From positions 1 through 47,726 of the forward strand of contig JAFGAM010000014.1 in the NCBI GenBank assembly GCA_016933675.1: 47,726 nucleotides of DNA, written 5' to 3'. A program made the translations under genes and the position numbers. The notes under the pieces are model-generated. The model did no database searches and had not been told where the DNA came from. It saw only the letters and a program-made list of their open reading frames with translations. Positions 15,870 to 24,517 of this stretch are shown here, one piece after another. The number at the start of each line of letters is the position of its first letter. Within the stretch, counting starts at the first letter, position 1. Source of the DNA: Candidatus Anaeroferrophillacea bacterium (GTDB taxonomy: Bacteria; Desulfobacterota; Anaeroferrophillalia; Anaeroferrophillales; Anaeroferrophillaceae).

Positions 15870-16211
15870 TCAGCGAATGGTCTTGATGCGGGCGGCCTTG
15901 CCCCTCAGTTCGCGCATGTAGTAGAGCTTGGCGCGCCGTACCCGGCCCTTGGCCACCAGTTCGATCTTATCGAGCATCGGCGCGTGCAGCGGAAAGGTCC
16001 GCTCCACCCCGATGCCACCGGACACCTTGCGGACGGTGAAGGTCTCGCGATGCATCTCGCCCTGGCGCCGGAGTACGAAGCCCTGGAACACCTGGACGCG
16101 CTCCTTCTCCCCTTCGCGGATCTTCACATGTACCTTCACCGTATCCCCCGCCTTGAAGGGAGGGATGTCCATGCGCAGGAAATCCTGCTCAATCTGCTGC
16201 AGCTGATTCAT
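15870..16211 (-). CDS. rplS: 50S ribosomal protein L19
   Basis: A 113-residue large-subunit protein located at the 30S-50S interface. The sequence matches the family along its whole length: [50 protein letters not shown], and [21 protein letters not shown] at the basic C-terminus (shown in part). The start is the ATG 9 nt after AAGGAG. It is separated from the SPOUT methyltransferase by 278 bp without an ORF, a larger gap than elsewhere in this operon, so it could have its own promoter there, although none was recognised. Confidence 0.97.
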   Translation of the reverse strand: MNQLQQIEQDFLRMDIPPFKAGDTVKVHVKIREGEKERVQVFQGFVLRRQGEMHRETFTVRKVSGGIGVERTFPLHAPMLDKIELVAKGRVRRAKLYYMRELRGKAARIKTIR

Positions 16212-16246
16212 GGTGTTATGCTCCTTATCAGAAACATGGTCAAAAT

Positions 16247-16261
16247 TGATGGCTTCGTAAC
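16247..16261. repeat. 15-bp dispersed intergenic repeat, copy B
   Basis: TGATGGCTTCGTAAC, identical to the copy at 14425-14439 and in the same orientation. It lies 36 bp upstream of the rplS ATG, within the gap before the methyltransferase gene. Confidence 0.6.
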
Positions 16262-16489
16262 CACTCCATCCTCTTCGGCTGCCGCCGCACCGCGCCCGTC
16301 GACAGACACCTCCCCCGGATCGCCGCCGCACGGGGTTCCGCCCGCCATCATTCCCCGGTCAACGAAGCCCTGCGAATGGTGCCGGTTGCGATATCATCGC
16401 AGGTCACCCCATTCCGGCGCCAGGTGCGGTGGCGTCAACGGCGAAAACCCGCCCCCCGGCCCGGCAGGAACAGCGTCCCGGCGGTGGGA

Positions 16490-17056
16490 TCACCCGGCCG
16501 CCAGCCGGTCGATGACAATCGCCGCCGCCGCCCGCACCGGCAGATGATTGTAGCCGCTGCCGGCGGCCAGTGGTTCCAGCACCGCGTCCGCAGTCCCCAG
16601 CAGCCGGGGCGCGAGCCCCCAGGCGGTACCGAAAAGCAGCAGCCAGTGCCCCCCATCAGCCGCCAGCCGCGCCGCAAATGCCGCCAGGCTACAGGCACCC
16701 GGCCGCCGGCGGGCGGTGGTAACCGCGATCCACACCCGTCCGCCGGTCTCCTGCGCCACCGCGGCCCGCACATCGTCGAGTCCGGCAGCGCAACGCACTC
16801 GGGCGAGGGCCCGGGCACGGTCGGGATTGTATTCGGCACCGAAGCCGGCGGTCCAGTGAGAGATAATCTCCCGCACCAGCCGCTGCTGAGCCGGCACCGG
16901 AGTCACGAGCCATACCTCCCCGGTACCGTAGGTGCAGGCGATGCGTGCCAGATCATGGATATCCAAGTTGGTCACCGCGGCGACGATCTCCTGCCCCTCA
17001 CGATCGACCACCGGGCAATGCACCAGCACCGGCCGGATGCGCTCAATCGGCTTCAT
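16490..17056 (-). CDS. SPOUT-type RNA methyltransferase
   Basis: A 188-residue protein. [20 protein letters not shown] opens the first strand-helix unit, [22 protein letters not shown] resembles the TrmH/SpoU positional pattern, and the C-terminal [18 protein letters not shown] and [20 protein letters not shown] match the AdoMet-binding trefoil knot of SPOUT enzymes. I relate it to the small family (PF09936 as remembered) typically encoded between trmD and rplS in Desulfobacterota and some other bacteria. Its target RNA is unknown to me. The ATG at 17056 overlaps the trmD 3' end by 14 nt, indicating coupled translation in the operon. It is distinct from TrmD, which lies immediately upstream. 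Confidence 0.82.
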   Translation of the reverse strand: MKPIERIRPVLVHCPVVDREGQEIVAAVTNLDIHDLARIACTYGTGEVWLVTPVPAQQRLVREIISHWTAGFGAEYNPDRARALARVRCAAGLDDVRAAVAQETGGRVWIAVTTARRRPGACSLAAFAARLAADGGHWLLLFGTAWGLAPRLLGTADAVLEPLAAGSGYNHLPVRAAAAIVIDRLAAG

Positions 17057-17780
17057 CCGCCCCCGTCCGCCAGCGTTCCACAAGGTCGCGTTCCGCTGCC
17101 GTCAGCTCCGCCTGCGCGAGCAGGTCGGGACGCCGCCGCAAGGTCCGCCGCAGAGCCTGGCACCGGCGCCATTCAGCGATCTTCCGGTGATGCCCGGACA
17201 GCAGAACATCGGGCACCGCCATTCCCTCGAACTCCGCGGGCCGGGTGAAGTGCGGATACTCCAGCAACGGCCCGAAACTCTCTTCGGCAAGGGAATCCGC
17301 CGAACCGAGAACCCCGGGCAGCAGCCGGACCACCGCGTCGACAATCACCATCGCCGGCAGCTCCCCGCCGGTCAACACATAGTCACCAATGCTTACCTCG
17401 CGGTCGACGAGGGCCCGGACGCGTTCGTCCACCCCCTCGTAGTGACCGCAGAAGAAGACGAGCTGCTCGCAGGCCGCCAGCTCCCGGGCCATTTTCTGGG
17501 TGAAACGCTCGCCCTGAGGCGTGGTCAGCAACACCGCACCCCGCCGCGCTCCGTCCCTTGCCGCATGAATCGCCCGCCAGGCCGGTTCCGGCCGCATCAC
17601 CATGCCGGCACCACCGCCGTAGGGGTAGTCGTCCACCACCCGGTGGCGGTCGGTACAGTAATCCCGCAAATCGTGGAGCCGCAGGTCCAGCACCCCCCGG
17701 TCACGGGCGCGGCGAATGATGCTCTCGGCAAAAGGGGATGCGAACATCGCGGGAAAGATGGTGATCACATCAACCCGCAT
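17043..17780 (-). CDS. trmD: tRNA (guanine-37-N1)-methyltransferase
   Basis: A 245-residue SPOUT methyltransferase making m1G37 in tRNAs, which prevents +1 frameshifting. Signature segments are [13 protein letters not shown] at the N-terminus, [20 protein letters not shown] with GMVM after it, [13 protein letters not shown], and the knot [34 protein letters not shown] begins the C-terminal helical domain that contacts the tRNA. Length is standard. The start overlaps the rimM 3' end by 11 nt, and its own end overlaps the next methyltransferase by 14 nt. Confidence 0.97.
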   Translation of the reverse strand: MRVDVITIFPAMFASPFAESIIRRARDRGVLDLRLHDLRDYCTDRHRVVDDYPYGGGAGMVMRPEPAWRAIHAARDGARRGAVLLTTPQGERFTQKMARELAACEQLVFFCGHYEGVDERVRALVDREVSIGDYVLTGGELPAMVIVDAVVRLLPGVLGSADSLAEESFGPLLEYPHFTRPAEFEGMAVPDVLLSGHHRKIAEWRRCQALRRTLRRRPDLLAQAELTAAERDLVERWRTGADEAD

Positions 17781-18312
17781 CGTCCCCCCTTTCGTCTTCC
17801 CCTCCGGCCTCCCGGAGCGACCGGCTGTCGACTACCATCCGCCCGCAATCGGTGTCGATCCTGACAATGAACGGTGCCGCCGCGGGAATCAGCAGTTCGC
17901 CGCCGGCACCACGGACCACATATACGTCGTGGGCCACGGTGGTAATGATCTCCGCCAGGGTGCCGCGCGGCGTCCCGTCGAAGTCCTCGACCGCCAACCC
18001 CAGTAACTGGAAATGATAGTATTCGTCTTCCTCCGGCGGCGGCAGATCCTCCTGCCGGATGACAATCTCCGCCGGGATCAGCGGCGCAACGGCATCGAGA
18101 CCGCGGTAGCCGTGCAGATCGTAAAGAAAACCACCCCGTACCGGTCGCCGTTCGGTGAACTCGACCGGCACCAGACGGCCGCCGGGCAGCCGCAGATTGA
18201 CGCCGGGCAGTTCCAGGCTGGCAGGCGTCTCACCGTAGACGACCACCCTGACGCTCCCGCACAGGCCATGAGCCCTGACCACCCGCCCCAGCACCTGCCA
18301 GGTGGCGGACAT
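17770..18312 (-). CDS. rimM: Ribosome maturation factor RimM
   Basis: A 180-residue 30S maturation factor that binds protein S19 and assists 16S processing. The N-terminal beta-barrel starts with [16 protein letters not shown] and includes a [16 protein letters not shown] segment; the PRC-barrel follows with [16 protein letters not shown], then [16 protein letters not shown] and [16 protein letters not shown]. The C-terminal 20 residues are charged and non-conserved. The ATG shares a base with the khpA stop (TAATG), indicating translational coupling in the rpsP operon. Confidence 0.96.
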   Translation of the reverse strand: MSATWQVLGRVVRAHGLCGSVRVVVYGETPASLELPGVNLRLPGGRLVPVEFTERRPVRGGFLYDLHGYRGLDAVAPLIPAEIVIRQEDLPPPEEDEYYHFQLLGLAVEDFDGTPRGTLAEIITTVAHDVYVVRGAGGELLIPAAAPFIVRIDTDCGRMVVDSRSLREAGGEDERGDDAG

Positions 18313-18545
18313 TACTCGACAATTTCCAGGATGGTTTTCCTGCCGAGCTTGGCGGATGCCGCCGCCAGCACCGTGCGCAGCGCCCGGGCGGTTTTGCCCT
18401 GGCGGCCGATCACCTTGCCGAGATCGCTTTTAGCCACGGAAAGCTCAAGGACGGTAGCCTTGTCGCCCTCGACCTCGGCCACCCTGACCTCCTCGGGATT
18501 GTCCACCAGCGCCTTGGCCAGATATTCGATCAGATCCTTCAGCAT
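18312..18545 (-). CDS. khpA: KH-domain RNA-binding protein KhpA
   Basis: A 77-residue single KH-domain protein. The GXXG nucleic-acid loop is visible in GKVIGRQGKTARALRTVL, about residues 43-60, preceded by the strand KATVLELSVAKSDLG. In Gram-positive bacteria the homolog partners with KhpB and influences cell elongation and small-RNA binding; here a general role in RNA binding or ribosome assembly is inferred. Its place between rpsP and rimM is a widespread arrangement. There are 108 bp without a gene between it and rpsP. Confidence 0.93.
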   Translation of the reverse strand: MLKDLIEYLAKALVDNPEEVRVAEVEGDKATVLELSVAKSDLGKVIGRQGKTARALRTVLAAASAKLGRKTILEIVE

Positions 18546-18653
18546 GCCCTTCCTCCCGACGCAATCCGCCCGGCTCCAGCCGATGTTCCCCGCTTCGCCG
18601 CCGGGCGGGTTTCAGCCCCGCGACCCTGGACACGGCCCCGGAGATTCCGCGGT

Positions 18654-18908
18654 TCAGTCCGCGGCTCCGGCAGCAGCGGCACGCTTGATGAGCTGCGCCA
18701 CCACCGGGGTCGGGGTCGCTCCCCGGTCCAGCCAGTAGCGGATCTTCTCTTCCCGCATGGTCACTTCCAGCGGCTCCTTGCGGGGATCGTAGGTGCCCAG
18801 CACCTCGATGAACCGGCCATCACGCGGCGCCTCGGAATCGGCCGCCACAATGCGGTAAAACGGCTTCTTCTTGGCCCCCATCCGGGTCAGTCTGATCTTT
18901 ACAGCCAT
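18654..18908 (-). CDS. rpsP: 30S ribosomal protein S16
   Basis: An 84-residue small-subunit assembly protein. The opening [20 protein letters not shown] and then [20 protein letters not shown] are diagnostic, followed by [20 protein letters not shown] (shown in part) and [19 protein letters not shown] motif precedes the ATG. It lies 37 bp downstream of ffh and leads the ribosomal and tRNA-modification part of the operon. Confidence 0.97.
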   Translation of the reverse strand: MAVKIRLTRMGAKKKPFYRIVAADSEAPRDGRFIEVLGTYDPRKEPLEVTMREEKIRYWLDRGATPTPVVAQLIKRAAAAGAAD

Positions 18909-18945
18909 GTCAATAATTCTCCACTCCGGTACGCGAACCGCCCGC

Positions 18946-20271
18946 CTAGCGCATCAGGCGCTTCAGGCCGCGCGGTCCCATCTTATTAAATTGCTTGAAC
19001 ATCTTTTTCATTTCCAAAAACTGTTTCACGAGCCGGTTGACATCCTGGACCGAGGTGCCGCTGCCGGTGGCAATCCGCTTCCGGCGGCTGCCGTTGATCA
19101 GCCGGTAATCGAGCCGCTCCTGCATGGTCATCGAGTTGATGATCGCCTCGATGCGCTTGAGTTCGTGATCGTACTCCTCGTTCTCGGTCAGTTCCTTGAT
19201 CTTCCCCATGCCGGGGATCATCTTCAAAAGCCCGCCGACCGAACCCATCTTCTTGATCTGGCGGATTTGCTTGCGAAAATCCTCGAAGGAGTATTCGTTG
19301 CGCTTCAGCTTGCGGGCCATCTCCTCGGCCTGCTGCTGATCCACCACCCCCTGGGCGCGCTCCACCAGGGTCAGGACGTCCCCCATGCCGAGGATGCGGG
19401 AGGCCATGCGGTCCGGGTGAAACGGCTCCAGGGCGTTGAGCTTTTCGCCCTCGCCGGCAAACTTGATCGGCTTGCCGGTAACCGCCTTGATGGACAGGGC
19501 GGCGCCGCCCCGGGCATCACCGTCAAGCTTGGTCAACACGACGCCGGAGATATCCAGGATGTCGTTGAACGACTTGGCGATGGTCACCGCTTCCTGGCCG
19601 GTCATGGCATCAGCCACCAGGAGGATCTCCCGCGGGGACACCGCCTCCCTGATGCGCTCCAGTTCACCCATCAGCTCGGTGTCAATATGCAGCCGGCCGG
19701 CGGTATCGATAATCACCACGTCGTGGCCGGCGGCCTTCGCCGCCGCCACCGCCTCGCGGCTGATATCCACCGGGTCGCGGCCCGGAGACGATGGAAACAC
19801 CGGCACGTCGATCTGCCGACCGAGGCTTTCGAGCTGTTCGATGGCTGCCGGCCGGTAGACGTCGGCAGGCACCAGGAGTACCGAACGACGTAGCTTCTTC
19901 AGATGCAGGGCCAGCTTACCGCTGGTGGTGGTCTTCCCCGAGCCCTGGAGACCGACCATCAGCAGCACCGCCGGTGGCGCCCCGTCAAGTTGCAGATCGG
20001 CAGCGGTACCGCCCATGAGGCCCACCAGCTCCTCGTAGACCACCTTGACGAACTGCTGCGCGGGGGTCAGGCTCTGGAGCACCTCCCGGCCCATGGCGCG
20101 CTCGTTGATCGCCTTGACGAACTGCTTGACCACCAGGAAGTTGACGTCCGCTTCGAGGAGTACCATGCGCACCTCGCGCAGGGCCTCCTTGATATTATCC
20201 TCGGTCAACCGCCCGTGGCCGCGCAGCTTCTTGAAGCTGTATTCCAGTTTATCGGCAAGGGAATCGAACAT
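18946..20271 (-). CDS. ffh: Signal recognition particle protein Ffh (SRP54)
   Basis: A 441-residue GTPase that with 4.5S RNA delivers nascent membrane proteins to FtsY. The N domain covers about residues 1-90; the G domain has the P-loop GLQGSGKTT at 107-115, [22 protein letters not shown], and [14 protein letters not shown]; the methionine-rich M domain from about residue 325 has [20 protein letters not shown] and [19 protein letters not shown], the RNA-binding motif, ending in [11 protein letters not shown]. Length and domain order are normal. A sigma70-like promoter is placed 42-70 bp upstream, so ffh probably heads the operon down to yraN. No 4.5S RNA gene was recognised in the window. 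Confidence 0.97.
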   Translation of the reverse strand: MFDSLADKLEYSFKKLRGHGRLTEDNIKEALREVRMVLLEADVNFLVVKQFVKAINERAMGREVLQSLTPAQQFVKVVYEELVGLMGGTAADLQLDGAPPAVLLMVGLQGSGKTTTSGKLALHLKKLRRSVLLVPADVYRPAAIEQLESLGRQIDVPVFPSSPGRDPVDISREAVAAAKAAGHDVVIIDTAGRLHIDTELMGELERIREAVSPREILLVADAMTGQEAVTIAKSFNDILDISGVVLTKLDGDARGGAALSIKAVTGKPIKFAGEGEKLNALEPFHPDRMASRILGMGDVLTLVERAQGVVDQQQAEEMARKLKRNEYSFEDFRKQIRQIKKMGSVGGLLKMIPGMGKIKELTENEEYDHELKRIEAIINSMTMQERLDYRLINGSRRKRIATGSGTSVQDVNRLVKQFLEMKKMFKQFNKMGPRGLKRLMR

Positions 20272-20312
20272 GATCCATCCGGCGCAATAAGCCCATGATA
20301 AGGAAGCTTGAC

Positions 20313-20341
20313 ATGCTACATCAGCACATGGTAAAAGTCAA
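20313..20341 (-). promoter_or_regulatory. Sigma70-type promoter of the ffh operon
   Basis: On the minus strand, TTGACT (20341-20336) and TAGCAT (20318-20313) are separated by 17 nt. The expected transcript start is about 35 bp before the ffh ATG. It lies in a relatively AT-rich patch between pcrA and ffh. Confidence 0.65.
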
Positions 20342-20352
20342 GTCCGATGGCA

Positions 20353-20381
20353 CCGCCCGGACCCCCCGGCTATCCGGGCGG
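20353..20381 (-). terminator. GC-rich hairpin after pcrA
   Basis: CCGCCCGGA at 20353-20361 pairs perfectly with TCCGGGCGG at 20373-20381 around an 11-nt loop, beginning 17 bp past the pcrA stop. There is no T-tract directly after the stem, so termination efficiency is uncertain. Placement just ahead of the ffh promoter supports a transcript boundary. Confidence 0.5.
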
Positions 20382-20398
20382 CAGACACGGCAGGAATC

Positions 20399-22714
20399 CT
20401 AGCAACGGGTAAGCCTGGCATAGCGCAGGGAGATCTTCTTGCGGCCCCGGTCGCGGAAGATGACCACCAGTTTGGTGTCATCGCCCGCACCCTCGACGGC
20501 GGCCACGACCCCGGGACCGAAGACGCCGTGTTCCACCTTGCTGCCGACGGGATACGCTCCCCGACCGGCGGCCGGAACCGAAGCGGCGGTCGTCTCCGCG
20601 GTGGAAGGTGCCGACTGACGAACCTTTGCCGCCGCGCCGGCGGAAGCCGCCGCCGACCCGCCGCCGGCAAACCGCCGTCGGTACGGCGGGGGGCCGGCCG
20701 ACCCGCCGGTCTCGACCTCGATCAGCTCCCGGGGAATGTCGAAGAGAAAGCGGGAAGGCTTGTTGTCGAGCCGTGCGCCCTGGAACCGGCGGCTGCGACA
20801 GGCCACCAGGTAGAGCTTCTCCCGCGCCCGGGTCATGCCGACATAGCACAACCGCCGTTCCTCCTCGAGATCGGCGTCGCGATGGAGGCAGTTGCGGTTA
20901 GGAAACAGCCCCTCCTCCATGCCGACCATGAAGACCAGGGGAAATTCCAACCCCTTGGCGCTGTGCAGGGTCATCAGCGTCACCCGCGCGAGGTGGTCAT
21001 CATCCCGGCGGTCGGGAGCGCTGACCAGGGCGATATCCTCCAGCCAGGCGCCGAGATCAGGCGCATCGGCGCCCTGCTCCCAGGTCGCCAGGGCATTGAT
21101 CAGTTCCTCGACATTCTCCTTTTTGCTCTCCCCCTGATGCCGACTCTCACTTCCCTCGAGCAGCCAGTCGACATAGCCGGTGGCGGCAATCACCTGTTTG
21201 AGGATCTCACTGGGAAGCAGATTATCCCGGCGGGCGTGGAGGTCGTCGAGCAGGGTGGCCAGTTCGCCGACGGCGCGCCGGGCCGCCGCGGTACCGCCGC
21301 CCACGGCGGATACGGCCCATTCCCGAGCCGCATCCAGGAACCCCGTTTCCTCGCCGGACTGCCACTGCCGAACTGCCTCGACGGATTTTTTGCCCACCCC
21401 CCGGGGCGGGGTGTTGATAATCCGTTGCAGACTGACGGCATCCCGGGGGTTGTTGATTACCTTGAGATAGGCCAGCAGATCCTTGATCTCGGCCCGATCA
21501 TAGAAACGAAAACCGCCCACAATGGTGTAGGGAATCCCCGCCTGGCCGATAACCTCCTCCAGCACCCGGGACTGGGCGTTGGTGCGGTAAAATACCGCGA
21601 CATCCGCGTAATCACGCCCGGACTCGCGGATTTGCCGGACCAGAAAGCGGGCCTCGTCATATTCGTCGGCGGCGATATGAAAGCCCAAAAGTTCCCCCTC
21701 CGGGTTACGGGTCCACAAATCCTTGCCCTTGCGCTCGCGGTTCTGGGCGATCACCCGGTTGGCGGCGGCAAGGATCTTCTGCGTCGAACGATAGTTCTCC
21801 TCCAGGCGGATGACCGTGGCTTCGGGGTAGTCCTCTTCAAAATCGAGGATGTTCTTCAACCGGGCGCCGCGCCAGCTGTAGATCGACTGGTCGTCATCCC
21901 CCACCACACAGAGGTTGCGGTGCTCCGACGCGAGCAGGGCAAGCAGACGATACTGGACCTCGTTGGTATCCTGGTACTCGTCCACAAGGATATACCGGAA
22001 CCGCCGCCGGCAGTCTTCCAGTACCTCGGGGTGATCGGTGAACAGACGTACCGTCTGCAGCAGCAGATCGCCGAAATCCATCGCGTCACAGGCCAGCAGG
22101 CGCTCCTGGTAGAGCTGGTAGATCGTCGCCAGCTGTTTATCCTGGAAGGTTGCCGCCCGGTCGGCGAAGCGCCGGGAGTCCCGCCCCTTGTTTTTGGCGT
22201 CGTCGATGACCGCGCGCACGGTTTCGGCCCGCAGCACGGCATCGGCGATATTCATCTCCCGCAGGATCTCCTTGAGCAGACTGATCTGGTCCTTGTCGTC
22301 GTAGATGATGAACCGCTCGCTGTAGCCCAGCAGACTGCCGTGGCGACGCAGAAGCCGGGCACAGGTGGCATGGAACGTACCGATCCACAGACGGGACGCG
22401 GCCATGCCGATCATGCCCGCAACCCGCTCACGCATCTCGCCCGCGGCCTTGTTGGTGAAGGTCACGGCAAAGATCTCTTCGGGTGCCGCCCCCGCTTCGC
22501 GGATGAGCCAGGCGATGCGGTTGACGATCATCCGCGTCTTGCCGCTGCCGGCACCGGCCAGCACCAGCAGGGGGCCGGCGGTGCAGGTCACCGCCTGGCG
22601 CTGGCCGGGATTGAGGCCGGCAAGGATATCCGCCGCGACCGGCGGTGCCGGGATGGTCGGCGTCTCAGTCGGGATGTCGAGGGCGGCCCAGGGGGGGATG
22701 GTCGAGGAAGTCAT
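20399..22714 (-). CDS. pcrA: UvrD/PcrA-type ATP-dependent DNA helicase
   Basis: A 771-residue superfamily 1A helicase for repair and removal of recombinase or stalled RNA polymerase from DNA. All helicase motifs are seen in order: LNPGQRQAV (Q motif), AGAGSGKT at 53-60 (I), FTNKAAGEMRERV (Ia), VDEYQDTN (II), VGDDDQSIYSWRGA (III), LEENYRST (IV), TLMTLHSAKGLEFPLVF (V) and YVGMTRAREKLYL (VI). The final 50 residues, with GSKVEHGVFGPGVVAAVEG, form the Tudor-like domain that in PcrA contacts RNA polymerase. An Ala/Pro-rich linker precedes it. A Pro-rich N-terminal leader of about 30 residues is non-conserved. The start overlaps the ClC gene stop by 4 nt, so it is the last gene of the glmU-glmS-ClC-pcrA unit. 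Confidence 0.95.
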   Translation of the reverse strand: MTSSTIPPWAALDIPTETPTIPAPPVAADILAGLNPGQRQAVTCTAGPLLVLAGAGSGKTRMIVNRIAWLIREAGAAPEEIFAVTFTNKAAGEMRERVAGMIGMAASRLWIGTFHATCARLLRRHGSLLGYSERFIIYDDKDQISLLKEILREMNIADAVLRAETVRAVIDDAKNKGRDSRRFADRAATFQDKQLATIYQLYQERLLACDAMDFGDLLLQTVRLFTDHPEVLEDCRRRFRYILVDEYQDTNEVQYRLLALLASEHRNLCVVGDDDQSIYSWRGARLKNILDFEEDYPEATVIRLEENYRSTQKILAAANRVIAQNRERKGKDLWTRNPEGELLGFHIAADEYDEARFLVRQIRESGRDYADVAVFYRTNAQSRVLEEVIGQAGIPYTIVGGFRFYDRAEIKDLLAYLKVINNPRDAVSLQRIINTPPRGVGKKSVEAVRQWQSGEETGFLDAAREWAVSAVGGGTAAARRAVGELATLLDDLHARRDNLLPSEILKQVIAATGYVDWLLEGSESRHQGESKKENVEELINALATWEQGADAPDLGAWLEDIALVSAPDRRDDDHLARVTLMTLHSAKGLEFPLVFMVGMEEGLFPNRNCLHRDADLEEERRLCYVGMTRAREKLYLVACRSRRFQGARLDNKPSRFLFDIPRELIEVETGGSAGPPPYRRRFAGGGSAAASAGAAAKVRQSAPSTAETTAASVPAAGRGAYPVGSKVEHGVFGPGVVAAVEGAGDDTKLVVIFRDRGRKKISLRYARLTRC

Positions 22715-24510
22715 GTACCGCTCGCGGTCTTTTCCTGCAGTTCCCGGTCAAGCAGCGACCGGTTATAGGCGGCGATAATGTCGCGCCGGGAGAGCATGCC
22801 GATGATCCGCCGCGGTTCACCGGCCTCAACCACCGGCAGGTAGTCGATGTTGCGGCTGCCGATCTTCTTCATCGCCCGCTCGAGGTTGTCGGCGGCGGTG
22901 ACCGTCACCACCTGGGTGGTGGCCAGTTCCTTGGCCACCACCAGTTCCTTCAGCCCCTCCTCGTACACCAGCTCGCGGACGTCCTGGATGCTGAGGATCC
23001 CCGCCAGCAGGCCGGCATCGTCAACCACCGGGAAGGTGGTGTTGCGGGACCGGGGCAGGAACTGGAGGATGGTTTTCAATTTCATGTCCTCGGGAATGGT
23101 TTCGATGGGGCCGGTCTTCATCACGTCGCCCACCCGAATGGCGCGCATGATGTTGACCTCGCGGCCGCCTTCAAGGTGAATCCCCTGACGGGCGAGACCG
23201 TAGGTATCGATTCCCTCGCGCTCGATGCTGCGGGCAATGAGAGTGCCGATTACGGTGGCGAACATCGCCGGCAGGATGACCCGGTACTCACTCGTCAGTT
23301 CATAGGCCAGGAAGATCGCGGTCATCGGCGCGTGGGTGACCGCCGACAGGAAGGCGCCCATGCCGACGACGGCATAGCCGTCATAGCTGCCGACGATACC
23401 GGGCACCAACAGATTACCGAAGAAGCCGCAGGTCTCGCCGATCATCGTACCGATGAAGAGGATCGGGGCGAACAGTCCGCCGGAGCCGCCGGATCCCAGG
23501 GTCACCGCGGTGGCCAGCATCTTGACGAAGATCAGCGGCAGCACCACGTGCCAGACCAGCGGCTCGCGGAATACCCGCCCCATGAAATGGTACACGTTGC
23601 CCATAACCTGGGGATACACCATACCCAGCAGGCCTACCACCAGGCCGCCGAGGATCGGTTTGCACCAGAATGGCAGCCGCAGAGCCTGAAATCCGTCCTG
23701 CACCCAATAGAAAAAGCGGATGAAAAAGGCTGCCAGGAAGCCGATCACCACCCCCATGATGATGTAGATCACCAACTCCCAGTGGTTGCAAAGGGAAAAA
23801 ACCGGCACCGCGAAGAAGGCATCCTCACCAAAGACAATGCGGGTGAAAACCACCGATGTCGCCGACGAGATCACCACCGGCGCGAAGACCGCCAGGTCCA
23901 TGTCGCCCATCATGATGATCTCGAGCGCAAAGAACACCCCGGCGATGGGAGCGTTGAAGGTCGCGGCAATCCCGCCGGCGGCACCGCAGGCAATAAGCAG
24001 CCGGAGGCGGCCGGCACCGAGTTGGAACATCTGCCCGACGGCGGAGCCGATGGTGCCGCCGATGGCGACGATGGGCCCCTCCTGCCCGGCCGAACCGCCG
24101 GTACCGATGGTAATCGCCGGCGCCACCATCTTGAGGATGATATTGCGCTTTTCCAGCACCCCGCCGCCGAGGTTGATGGTCTTCAGCACCCCGGGCATGC
24201 CGTAGCCCGACACCCGGCCGGGGAAGAGCGACTCCAGGGGGACGATGAGGGCGCCGCCGAGCATTGGCAGCAGGGGCAGCAGCAGCCGGCGCCAGCCGCC
24301 CCGGCCGATCTCCAGCAGGTCATAGCCGCCCATGAAAACATATTCATGGACAAACTCGATGGACTTCCGGAGCCCGAGGTTACCAAGGCCGCTGAGCAGT
24401 CCCACCAGTACGGCGATGAAAAGGAAAAAATAGTTCTCCGGCAGCGACACCCGGCCCTTCAACCAGACGATCCAGCGGCGAAGATGACGCAGCGGTCGGG
24501 GAAACGTCAT
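22711..24510 (-). CDS. ClC-family chloride channel/antiporter with C-terminal CBS pair
   Basis: A 599-residue inner-membrane protein. The ClC core (about residues 20-440) shows GTGGSAGQEGPIVAIGGTIG, which holds the gating Glu (GQEGP), GAAGGIAATFNAPIAGVFFA, GSGGSGGLFAPILFIG and GMGAFLSAVTHAPMTAIFLA. Two CBS domains follow: VGDVMKTGPIETIPEDMKLK onward and VVTVTAADNLERAMKKIGSR onward, which in relatives bind adenine nucleotides and gate transport. Retention of the gating Glu permits either channel or chloride/proton exchange; sequence alone does not settle this. The gene starts 7 bp after glmS and its stop overlaps pcrA by 4 nt. Co-transcription with cell-wall precursor genes is odd functionally and probably only positional. 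Confidence 0.92.
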   Translation of the reverse strand: MTFPRPLRHLRRWIVWLKGRVSLPENYFFLFIAVLVGLLSGLGNLGLRKSIEFVHEYVFMGGYDLLEIGRGGWRRLLLPLLPMLGGALIVPLESLFPGRVSGYGMPGVLKTINLGGGVLEKRNIILKMVAPAITIGTGGSAGQEGPIVAIGGTIGSAVGQMFQLGAGRLRLLIACGAAGGIAATFNAPIAGVFFALEIIMMGDMDLAVFAPVVISSATSVVFTRIVFGEDAFFAVPVFSLCNHWELVIYIIMGVVIGFLAAFFIRFFYWVQDGFQALRLPFWCKPILGGLVVGLLGMVYPQVMGNVYHFMGRVFREPLVWHVVLPLIFVKMLATAVTLGSGGSGGLFAPILFIGTMIGETCGFFGNLLVPGIVGSYDGYAVVGMGAFLSAVTHAPMTAIFLAYELTSEYRVILPAMFATVIGTLIARSIEREGIDTYGLARQGIHLEGGREVNIMRAIRVGDVMKTGPIETIPEDMKLKTILQFLPRSRNTTFPVVDDAGLLAGILSIQDVRELVYEEGLKELVVAKELATTQVVTVTAADNLERAMKKIGSRNIDYLPVVEAGEPRRIIGMLSRRDIIAAYNRSLLDRELQEKTASGT

Positions 24511-24517
24511 GCCGGCG

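Noticed and set aside
20528-22768. A 746-codon plus-strand open frame
   Set aside because: Antisense to pcrA, whose full set of helicase motifs is on the minus strand.
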